Source of the DNA: Arthrobacter sp. Bi26
GTDB taxonomy: Bacteria > Actinomycetota > Actinomycetes > Actinomycetales > Micrococcaceae
Reading direction: 5' to 3'
Assembly: GCF_918697925.1 (NCBI RefSeq)
Contig: NZ_CAKKMF010000056.1
Span: 1-34,775, forward strand
DNA length: 34,775 nt
The notes under the pieces: model-generated
Told to the model about the DNA's origin: nothing
Seen by the model: only the letters and a program-made list of their open reading frames with translations
Databases searched by the model: none
In this document: one piece after another, positions 14,976 to 20,786 of the stretch
How positions within the stretch are numbered: position 1 is the first letter of the stretch
Layout: every line of letters begins with the position of its first letter
Position numbers and translations under genes: made by a program

Positions 14976-14994
14976 CTCACCCTCGCAGGGTGAG
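14976..14994. repeat. Perfect 8-bp hairpin upstream of the phosphodiesterase gene
   Basis: CTCACCCT (14976-14983) pairs with AGGGTGAG (14987-14994) around a CGC loop. A second hairpin, GGCTGA/TCAGCC, lies at 15002-15019 with an A-rich loop. Together they probably end the small SPOR-like gene on the minus strand. Confidence 0.45.
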
Positions 14995-15086
14995 AATGAC
15001 AGGCTGAGAAAAATCAGCCCCCGTGCGCGTTGTCCGGTCTGCGATTGCCAGCGGATGCCCCCACCTGCGCGGCAGGCCGAAACAGG

Positions 15087-15251
15087 CTAGTCGTCCTCGT
15101 CCTTTTCCCACGCCTCGTTACGCGCCTTGACCTTCTCCAGGGCGTGTTCGGCTTCCTCACGGGTCTTGTACGGTCCGATCAACTGACTCCAGTCGGACAT
15201 CGCGTCTTCCTCGATCTCGTGAGTGTTGACGTTGTACCAGTATTCGGGCAT
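15087..15251 (-). CDS. Small SPOR-like domain protein
   Basis: A 54-residue acidic protein. It begins MPEYWYNVNTHEIEED and contains GPYKTREEAEHALEKVKARN, the GPY-x-(T/S)-x-x-(E/D)A end pattern of SPOR domains, which bind denuded peptidoglycan in secreted proteins. There is no signal peptide or membrane segment, so it is probably cytoplasmic, and peptidoglycan binding is doubtful. The frame is open upstream to 15377, but the ATG at 15251 is preceded by AAGGA at six bases, and the residues before it come from the 14-bp repeats in the map promoter region. It is divergent from map. Confidence 0.75.
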   Translation of the reverse strand: MPEYWYNVNTHEIEEDAMSDWSQLIGPYKTREEAEHALEKVKARNEAWEKDEDD

Positions 15252-15312
15252 CGGGGTTCCTTCACTGTTTTTCCAGCTGTTTTCCTGCTGTTTTTGCTGC
15301 TCTTTCCGGATG

Positions 15313-15368
15313 TATTTTCCGGGCCCTATTTTCCGGACTCTGTTTTCCGGACTCTGTTTTCCGAGCTG
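15313..15368. repeat. Four 14-bp tandem repeats upstream of map
   Basis: Units at 15313-15326, 15327-15340, 15341-15354 and 15355-15368 share T(A/G)TTTTCCG; units 2 and 3 differ by one base. A degenerate copy (CTTTCCGG) lies just before. The array ends 14 bases before the map -10 box. Confidence 0.8.
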
Positions 15369-15381
15369 TTCCGGCACCTTA

Positions 15382-15387
15382 TATGAT
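15382..15387 (+). promoter_or_regulatory. -10 box of a probable leaderless map transcript
   Basis: TATGAT (5 of 6 match to TATAAT) at -12 to -7 from the ATG at 15394. No Shine-Dalgarno is present. Confidence 0.65.
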
Positions 15388-15393
15388 CAATCT

Positions 15394-16272
15394 ATGCCTT
15401 CTCTAGCCTCGACTGCACCCATCGGCACGCTTGTCCCGGGGACAGTGAGCCCGCAGCTTCCCGTACCGCCCTCCATCCCGCGTCCGGAATATGTGGGCAA
15501 GCCGGCTCCGGCAAAGTTCACAGGCTCAGAGGTCAAGTCGGCAGAGACCATCGAAAAGATCCGGTTCGCCTCCAAGATCGCTGCCCAGGCCATCGTGGAG
15601 GTCGGCAAGCAAATCGAACCCGGCGTCACCACCGACCATCTGGACCGGGTTGGCCACGAGTTCCTGCTGGACCACAACGCGTACCCCTCCACCCTCGGCT
15701 ACAGGGGTTTTCCGAAGTCCCTGTGTTCCTCCCTCAACGAGGTCATCTGCCACGGGATCCCGGACAGCACCGTGATCCAGGACGGCGACATCCTCAACAT
15801 CGACATCACGGCCTTCGTCGGCGGCGTTCATGGCGACACCAACTACACGTTCCTGGTCGGCGATGTCGACGAGGAATCCCGGCTCCTCGTCGAGCGCACC
15901 CGGGAATCGCTGAACCGCGCCATCCGGGCCGTAGCTCCGGGACGCGAAATCAACGTGATCGGCCGGACCATCGAGTCCTACGCAAAACGCTTCGGCTACG
16001 GCGTGGTCCGCGACTTTACCGGACACGGAGTCGGCGAAGCTTTCCACACCGGGCTGATCATTCCGCACTACGACGCCGCGCCCGCGTACAACACCACCAT
16101 CGAAACCGGTATGGTGTTCACGATCGAGCCAATGCTGACCCTGGGCACCGTTGACTGGGACATGTGGGCCGATGAATGGACCGTCGTGACCCGCGACCGC
16201 AAGCGCACTGCCCAGTTCGAGCACACCCTACTCGTCACGGAGTCCGGTGCCGAGGTCCTCACGCTGCCCTGA
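15394..16272 (+). CDS. map: Methionine aminopeptidase type I
   Basis: A 292-residue enzyme that removes the first methionine from new proteins whose second residue is small. The pita-bread fold metal ligands are visible: Asp in DILNIDITAF, Asp in GVHGDTNYTF, His in FTGHGVGEAFH, Glu in FTIEPML and Glu near the end in AQFEHTLLVTE. A CHGIPD motif with the substrate-binding His is also seen. The N-terminal 40 residues, rich in Pro, are the linker-type extension of actinobacterial MapB proteins. The frame is open back to 15223; the ATG at 15394 is chosen because of homolog starts and a TATGAT box at -12 to -7, so the mRNA is probably leaderless. Confidence 0.96.
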   Translation: MPSLASTAPIGTLVPGTVSPQLPVPPSIPRPEYVGKPAPAKFTGSEVKSAETIEKIRFASKIAAQAIVEVGKQIEPGVTTDHLDRVGHEFLLDHNAYPSTLGYRGFPKSLCSSLNEVICHGIPDSTVIQDGDILNIDITAFVGGVHGDTNYTFLVGDVDEESRLLVERTRESLNRAIRAVAPGREINVIGRTIESYAKRFGYGVVRDFTGHGVGEAFHTGLIIPHYDAAPAYNTTIETGMVFTIEPMLTLGTVDWDMWADEWTVVTRDRKRTAQFEHTLLVTESGAEVLTLP

Positions 16273-16370
16273 CTGTCCCGCTCCACACGCTATTTCCCCG
16301 AACATCCCGCTCTGCACCAGCCGGCCCTGTCCGGTCCCTACCGCCCGCCCCTGCCACGAACGGAACGAAT

Positions 16371-17174
16371 TTGGCCAAGAAGGACGAGAAGTCGAAGAAG
16401 AACGCCCCTCTGATCGGCATTGACATCGGCGGGACCGGTATCAAGGGCGGGATCGTGGACCTCAAGAAGGGGAAGCTGATCGGCGACCGCGTGCGCTTCC
16501 CCACGCCACAGCCCTCCACCCCCGAGTCCGTGGCCGAAGTCGTCGCGCAGGTTGTCGCCGAGCTCACGGCACGTGCCGGCGCCCCCGACGCCAGCAGCCC
16601 CGTGGGTGTCACCTTCCCCGGCATCATTCAGCACGGCGTGGTCCACTCGGCCGCGAACGTGGACAAGTCCTGGCTGGAAGCCGACATCGATGCCATGCTC
16701 ACGGCACGTCTGGGCCGCCCCGTAGAGGTCATCAACGACGCCGACGCCGCCGGCCTCGCCGAGGCCCGCTTCGGTGCCGGCGAGGGGATCGCCGGCACCG
16801 TCCTGGTGATCACCCTTGGCACCGGCATCGGTTCCGCCTTCATCTTCGACGGCAAGCTGGTTCCCAACGCCGAACTTGGCCACCTGGAGATCGACGGCTT
16901 CGACGCCGAGACCAAAGCCTCGGCCGTGGCCCGTGAGCGCGAGGGCCTCAGCTGGGAACAGTACAGCGTGCTGCTGCAGCGCTACTTCTCCCACGTGGAG
17001 TTCCTGTTCTCCCCCGAACTCTTCATCGTGGGTGGCGGCATCTCCAAGCGCGCCGACGAGTACCTGCCGCGCATGAAGCTGCGCACTCCGATCGTCCCGG
17101 CCGAACTGAAGAATGACGCCGGGATCGTGGGCGCGGCCATCGAGATCGCGCTGAAGCACAAACTGGCCAAATAA
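16371..17174 (+). CDS. ppgK: Polyphosphate glucokinase (glucomannokinase type)
   Basis: A 267-residue ROK-family kinase that phosphorylates glucose, and probably mannose, with inorganic polyphosphate or ATP. Motifs are GIDIGGTGIKGGIVD (phosphate 1), VTFPGIIQHGVVHSAANVDKSW, NDADAAGLAEA (sugar-binding Asp), VITLGTGIGSAF (phosphate 2) and an ELGHLEIDG segment with the sugar-binding Glu and His. It closely resembles, from memory, the crystallised glucomannokinase of Arthrobacter sp. KM, which supports the genus call. The start is a rare TTG at 16371, because homologs begin MAKKDEKS-like here; a weak GGAA lies seven bases ahead, and no ATG fits. An 18-19 bp terminator follows. The gap from map (98 bases) holds no clear promoter. 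Confidence 0.94.
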   Translation: MAKKDEKSKKNAPLIGIDIGGTGIKGGIVDLKKGKLIGDRVRFPTPQPSTPESVAEVVAQVVAELTARAGAPDASSPVGVTFPGIIQHGVVHSAANVDKSWLEADIDAMLTARLGRPVEVINDADAAGLAEARFGAGEGIAGTVLVITLGTGIGSAFIFDGKLVPNAELGHLEIDGFDAETKASAVAREREGLSWEQYSVLLQRYFSHVEFLFSPELFIVGGGISKRADEYLPRMKLRTPIVPAELKNDAGIVGAAIEIALKHKLAK

Positions 17175-17206
17175 AGGCCATTGAGCTGTAAAAGCCAATT
17201 GAGCTA
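17172..17206 (+). repeat. 17/18-bp tandem duplication covering the ppgK stop codon
   Basis: TAAAGGCCATTGAGCTG (17172-17188) is followed by TAAAAGCCAATTGAGCTA (17189-17206). The first TAA is the ppgK stop. The second copy runs into the left arm of the terminator. Confidence 0.65.
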
Positions 17207-17263
17207 TCACTCCGGGTCGTTCTGAACGCTGGGAACGCCCCGGAGTGATAGCTCAATATTTTT
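17198..17263 (+). terminator. Strong intrinsic terminator after ppgK
   Basis: A 19-bp perfect stem, 17198-17216 with 17239-17257, with a 22-base loop, followed by ATTTTT. The stem contains GAGCTATCACTCCGGG. Confidence 0.93.
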
Positions 17264-17270
17264 GGTGGAG

Positions 17271-17310
17271 CCGGTGGTGGCAGCGGCTTCCCCTCCGCTG
17301 CCACCACCGG
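17271..17310. terminator. Second strong hairpin between ppgK and nrdR
   Basis: CCGGTGGTGGCAGCGG (17271-17286) is perfectly complementary to 17295-17310, with an eight-base loop. There is no T-tract on either side. It lies 70 bases after the nrdR stop and may end that transcript. The remaining bases to 17379 hold nothing recognised. Confidence 0.65.
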
Positions 17311-17379
17311 AGTCTGTGGTGTGGATCCTAGGACACAGTCACTAAGACACGAGAATCAAAAACTACGACGGAACTGAAT

Positions 17380-17883
17380 CTACGACGGCGCTTGGAGCGG
17401 ACGTTTGTCCGGGCTCTTGCCGTCCCGGCCCTTGGTCTCCGCCTCGTGGCGAAGCAGGGAAATCGCCGATTCGAAGTCCTCCAGCGATTCGAAGGCCTGG
17501 TAGACGCTGGCGAACCGCAGGTAGGCGACCTCGTCGAGACGCTGCAGCGGCTCCAGGATCGCCAGCCCGACTTCGTGGGCATCGATTTCGGCGGCGCCGG
17601 AGCCCCGGATCGCCTCCTCGACTTCCTGCGCCAGCAGGGCGAGATCGTCCTCCGTGACCGGACGGCCCTGGCAGGCCTTGCGGACGCCGTTGATGACTTT
17701 GCTGCGGCTGAATGGCTCACCGACGCCGGAGCGCTTGATGACGGTCAGGCTGGTGGTCTCCACCGTGGTGAACCGTCGGCCGCATTCGGGGCACTGACGG
17801 CGGCGCCGGATGGCGGAACCGTCGTCGGCGATCCGGCTGTCCACGACGCGCGAATCAGGGTTTCGGCAGAACGGGCAATACAT
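17380..17883 (-). CDS. nrdR: Transcriptional repressor NrdR
   Basis: A 167-residue repressor of ribonucleotide reductase genes. The zinc ribbon is visible: Cys3-Cys6 (MYCPFC) and Cys31-Cys34 (QCPECGRRF), with the Arg-rich RRRRQCPECGRRFTTVE DNA-binding loop. The ATP-cone follows (about 46-140: LTVIKRSGVGEPFSRSKVINGVRKAC). It senses ATP versus dATP and binds paired NrdR boxes. GGAGG sits seven bases before the ATG at 17883. A matching pair of boxes lies 92 and 125 bases upstream, around a promoter, so it is probably autoregulated. No ribonucleotide reductase gene is in the window. The last 25 residues are Lys/Arg/Gly rich and not conserved. Confidence 0.96.
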   Translation of the reverse strand: MYCPFCRNPDSRVVDSRIADDGSAIRRRRQCPECGRRFTTVETTSLTVIKRSGVGEPFSRSKVINGVRKACQGRPVTEDDLALLAQEVEEAIRGSGAAEIDAHEVGLAILEPLQRLDEVAYLRFASVYQAFESLEDFESAISLLRHEAETKGRDGKSPDKRPLQAPS

Positions 17884-17966
17884 GTCGGTTCCTCCCCTGT
17901 CGCAATCCGCGGCGTCAATGCTGTTTCAATGCTGTATCAGTGCAGTCGGCGCTGCCCTGTGTCCCC

Positions 17967-17996
17967 AGTTTACGACTACATGTAGCTGAATAACAA
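17967..17996 (-). promoter_or_regulatory. Promoter of nrdR
   Basis: On the minus strand TTGTTA (-35, 17991-17996), an 18-bp spacer and TAAACT (-10, 17967-17972). One NrdR-type box lies in the spacer and the other just upstream of the -35. Confidence 0.6.
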
Positions 17997-18018
17997 GCCT
18001 GTAATTACTACATGTAGT
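17975..18018. promoter_or_regulatory. Pair of NrdR-type boxes upstream of nrdR
   Basis: CTACATGTAG occurs at 17976-17985 and 18008-18017, each a perfect palindrome. Their centres are 32 bp apart, three helical turns, the classic spacing of paired NrdR boxes. They flank the -35 of the nrdR promoter. Confidence 0.75.
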
Positions 18019-18030
18019 GGTCTGTGCCTG

Positions 18031-19416
18031 CTACCGGGCGGCGAACCGCACCGTGACGGCCTCGCCGTGCGCGGGCAGGTCCTCCGCGCCGGAGAGGCTG
18101 ACGATGTGGCCGCTGACCTGCTCCAACGCGGACCGGGTGTAGTTGATGACCTGGATGGCGCGCAGGAACGTTGTCACGTTCAGTCCCGAGGAGAAAGCCG
18201 CCGTGCCGCTGGTGGGCAGCACGTGGTTGGAGCCTGCGCAGTAGTCGCCCAGGCTCACCGGGCTGTAGTCGCCCACGAAGATCGCGCCGGCGCTGCGGAT
18301 CCGACTGGCCACCCGGGCAGCATCGGCGGTCATGATTTCAAGGTGTTCCGCGGCGTACGCGTCGCAGGCGGCGATGCCCTGCGCCAGGTCCTCGACCAGG
18401 ACCACGCCGGACTGCGGACCGGAGAGTGCCTCGCGGACGCGGCTGGAGTGCTTGGTGGCTGCGGCCTGCCGCTCAAGCTCCACGCGGACGTCGGCGGCGA
18501 GGGCCTCTGAATCGGTGAAGAGAACCGATGCCGCCTTGGGATCGTGTTCTGCCTGGCTGATGAGGTCCGCGGCCACGAGGGCGGGACTGGCGGTGGAGTC
18601 CGCGAGGATCGCAATCTCCGTGGTGCCGGCCTCGGAATCGATCCCCACGACCCCCTTGACCAGGCGCTTGGCAGTTGCCACGAAGATGTTGCCCGGACCG
18701 GTCACGACATCCACGGGGTCGATCCCGGGGAGGTTGCCGCCGCCGGACGCGTCGGCCGGGATGCCGTAGGCGAAGGCGGCGATGGCCTGCGCCCCGCCGA
18801 TCGCGTAGACCTCCTCGATGCCCAGCAGGCAGGCCGCCGCCAGGATTGTGGGGTGCGGGAGGCCGCCGAAGTCCTTTTGCGGCGGCGATGCCAGGGCAAT
18901 CGATTCGACGCCGGCGGCCAGGGCCGGGACCACGTTCATGATCACCGAGGACGGGTAGACCGCCAGGCCGCCGGGGACGTACAGCCCCACACGCGCCACC
19001 GGAACCCAGTTCTGGCTCACGACGGCGCCAACGCCCAGTTCGACGTCGATGTTCGCCGGGCGCTGGGCGTCGGCGAAGGCGCGGGCCCGCTTGATGGATT
19101 CCTCGAGTGCCGCGCGTACGGCGGGGTCCAGGCCCTCAAGGGCCGCACGCAGCGCCTCGGCCGGGACGCGGGGATGCGCCTGCTCGACGCCGTCGAAGGC
19201 AAGGGCCAGCTCCCGGAGTGCGCCGAAGCCGCGCGTGCGGACAGCGGCGATGATGTCCAGGACCTTGCCCTCGGCGTCCGCCATGGTGCCGGACTGTGCC
19301 CGGGGCACGGCAGCGCGGAGTCCGGCGAGGGACAGTTGCGCACCGCGCACGTCCACCGTGCGGAAGTTGAGGGCGGCGGTCATCGGGGTCACGGGGCTGT
19401 CAGGAGTTAGGCTCAC
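18031..19416 (-). CDS. hisD: Histidinol dehydrogenase
   Basis: A 461-residue enzyme for the last two steps of histidine synthesis: zinc-dependent, NAD-linked oxidation of histidinol to histidine. Family motifs are GLYVPGGLAVYPSSVIMNVVPA, GGAQAIAAFAYG, VTGPGNIFVATAKR, DSEAGTTEIAILAD, ISQAEHDPKAASVL (Gln and His ligands), YAAEHLEIM and GDYCAGSNHVLPTSGTA. The start is taken as GTG at 19416, because TAAAAT lies exactly at -12 to -7 and no Shine-Dalgarno precedes this or the ATG at 19383; the ATG would give a protein 11 residues shorter. The gene ends 13 bases before the upstream NrdR box. No other his gene is in the window on either side. Confidence 0.97.
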   Translation of the reverse strand: MSLTPDSPVTPMTAALNFRTVDVRGAQLSLAGLRAAVPRAQSGTMADAEGKVLDIIAAVRTRGFGALRELALAFDGVEQAHPRVPAEALRAALEGLDPAVRAALEESIKRARAFADAQRPANIDVELGVGAVVSQNWVPVARVGLYVPGGLAVYPSSVIMNVVPALAAGVESIALASPPQKDFGGLPHPTILAAACLLGIEEVYAIGGAQAIAAFAYGIPADASGGGNLPGIDPVDVVTGPGNIFVATAKRLVKGVVGIDSEAGTTEIAILADSTASPALVAADLISQAEHDPKAASVLFTDSEALAADVRVELERQAAATKHSSRVREALSGPQSGVVLVEDLAQGIAACDAYAAEHLEIMTADAARVASRIRSAGAIFVGDYSPVSLGDYCAGSNHVLPTSGTAAFSSGLNVTTFLRAIQVINYTRSALEQVSGHIVSLSGAEDLPAHGEAVTVRFAAR

Positions 19417-19422
19417 CCGATC

Positions 19423-19428
19423 ATTTTA
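19423..19428 (-). promoter_or_regulatory. -10 box of a probable leaderless hisD transcript
   Basis: TAAAAT (5 of 6 match to TATAAT) at -12 to -7 from the GTG at 19416. Confidence 0.6.
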
Positions 19429-19459
19429 CGTGCCCTGCCCCGGCGCGCCGGCACTGGCG

Positions 19460-20023
19460 TCAGCGGCGGGCTTTGCCGCCGGAGCCCGGGAAGAGGCTGT
19501 TCAGGAAGATGGCCAGGGCGATCGCCGCGGGCCAGATGGCGAGGACCGCATAGGAGCGCAGTGAGAAGGCGACGCTGGCGCTGGCGGAGGTATCCGCCGG
19601 CGCTCCCCACCACTGGGCGCTGAGCACGCCGGTTCCCCACGCGATGAGCGCACCTGCGGCGCCGGCCAGGACCACCAGGATGACGGTTCCGGGGCCGGGC
19701 TGGTGGTGCTTGGTGCCGGCGACGAACGACCCGGCGATGCACCCTGCGAGCAGGCACAGCCCTGCCAGCACCAGGTCCCTGGGCAGCCAGGTTGCGGTGT
19801 TGGTGCCGGCGGCGAGGTCCGGGTCTCCCGTCAGGAGATTCAGGCCCGACGGCGCCAGCAGCCACCAGAGCAACCCCACCGGGACACCGGCGGCCGCGAT
19901 GACCGCGGCCTTGCGCCACGGGTTTCCGCCGGGTCCGCCCTGCTGCTCGGGAGACGCGGGCCGGAGCGGCTGCGCGGGCTCCCCGGCGTGGTGGACGGGG
20001 CCGTCTACTGCGGGCTGTGTCAT
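19460..20023 (-). CDS. Hypothetical four-helix membrane protein
   Basis: A 187-residue protein I cannot assign to a family. The first 36 residues are Pro/Gly/Gln rich and cytoplasmic in character. Four hydrophobic segments follow, at about 38-58, 82-104, 115-135 and 157-177. The sequence between helices 1 and 2 contains LTGDPDLAAGTNTATW and would face outside. The C-terminus is a short basic GGKARR. It lies 43 bases ahead of hisD on the same strand, but hisD has its own promoter. The ATG at 20023 has no Shine-Dalgarno; TACGGT lies at -13 to -8, so a leaderless start is possible. It is divergent from the flavin reductase gene. Confidence 0.75.
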   Translation of the reverse strand: MTQPAVDGPVHHAGEPAQPLRPASPEQQGGPGGNPWRKAAVIAAAGVPVGLLWWLLAPSGLNLLTGDPDLAAGTNTATWLPRDLVLAGLCLLAGCIAGSFVAGTKHHQPGPGTVILVVLAGAAGALIAWGTGVLSAQWWGAPADTSASASVAFSLRSYAVLAIWPAAIALAIFLNSLFPGSGGKARR

Positions 20024-20030
20024 GCAACAA

Positions 20031-20036
20031 ACCGTA
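20031..20036 (-). promoter_or_regulatory. Possible -10 box for the hypothetical membrane protein gene
   Basis: TACGGT at -13 to -8 from the ATG at 20023, one base off the position seen at other leaderless candidates. Confidence 0.3.
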
Positions 20037-20176
20037 ACAAGGATTCCGCCGGCGCATGACGAAGCCCGGCAGCACATGACGGCGGAAGTAATCAAAATGC
20101 CATACTCGATTCCCTGCGGAATACGCTGGCAGAGTAGGAAGTATGACACGCACGTGCAGCAGGGAGTTGGATCGCA

Positions 20177-20677
20177 GTGGCCACAGATGAAGGAGTTTTC
20201 GAGGGGACGTTCAAGGAAATGTTCCGTCGGCACGCGGCGGGCGTGGCCATCATCACGGCCAACCACAACGGCGTACCGTTCGGATTCACGGCAACCTCCG
20301 TGGCCTCGCTGTCCGCCAAGCCGCCGCGCTTCACGTTCAACATGGCCAGGACCTCCAGCTCGTGGCCGGCTGTGGCGAACACAACCTACATTGGCGTGCA
20401 CATGCTCGGGCTGGAAAACCAGGAGCTCGCCGACCGCTTCGCCCGGGCCGGCAACCGGTTCGACGGCGACCACTGGGAGCTCGGACCCCATGAGGTGCCC
20501 GTGCTCAAGGGAGTCAGCGGCTGGCTGATCGGCAAGGTCCAGATGCGGCTCTCCTTTGAGAACAACGCCGTTGTGGTGGTCGAGGTGGTGGAGGGCCAGG
20601 TCGGCGACGACGGCGTTCCCCTGCTCTACCACTCCGGGGCGTACAGCCAGCCGGTTCCGCTCGACTACGAGATCTAG
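20177..20677 (+). CDS. Flavin reductase family protein
   Basis: A 166-residue FMN-binding split-barrel protein of the flavin reductase (HpaC/RutF-like) family. Motifs are FRRHAAGVAIITANHNGVPFGFTATSVASLSAKPP (FMN phosphate binding, Thr and Ser residues), FNMARTSSSWPAVANTTYIGVHML and a late HSGAYSQP. Relatives reduce FMN or FAD with NADH for a partner monooxygenase, or are themselves FMN proteins. No partner gene is adjacent, so the role is open. The start is GTG at 20177, with AGGGAG ten bases ahead, a rather long spacing. It converges on dnaE, with the 25-bp repeats between the two stops. Confidence 0.88.
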   Translation: MATDEGVFEGTFKEMFRRHAAGVAIITANHNGVPFGFTATSVASLSAKPPRFTFNMARTSSSWPAVANTTYIGVHMLGLENQELADRFARAGNRFDGDHWELGPHEVPVLKGVSGWLIGKVQMRLSFENNAVVVVEVVEGQVGDDGVPLLYHSGAYSQPVPLDYEI

Positions 20678-20685
20678 GGACCGCT

Positions 20686-20786
20686 GGCCGGCACTGGTGA
20701 CCGGGCTAGTCGCCGGCGCTAGTGACCGGGGCTAGCGCCGGCACCGGTGACCGGGGCTAGCGGCATGCGTTAGTGACTGCGGCTAG
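20686..20786. repeat. Four 25-bp tandem repeats between flavin reductase gene and dnaE
   Basis: Units at 20686-20710, 20711-20735, 20736-20760 and 20761-20786 share GTGACCGGGGCTAG or close variants. The TAG stop of dnaE (20783-20785, minus strand) lies in the last unit. Units 2 and 3 also form a hairpin: GCCGGCGCTAG (20712-20722) with CTAGCGCCGGC (20732-20742), an 11-bp perfect stem and nine-base loop, perhaps a two-way terminator without a T-tract. Confidence 0.85.

Noticed and set aside
15087..15377. Longer, 96-residue version of the SPOR-like protein
   Set aside because: The extra residues are encoded by the 14-bp repeats and map promoter region, and a Shine-Dalgarno marks the internal ATG at 15251.
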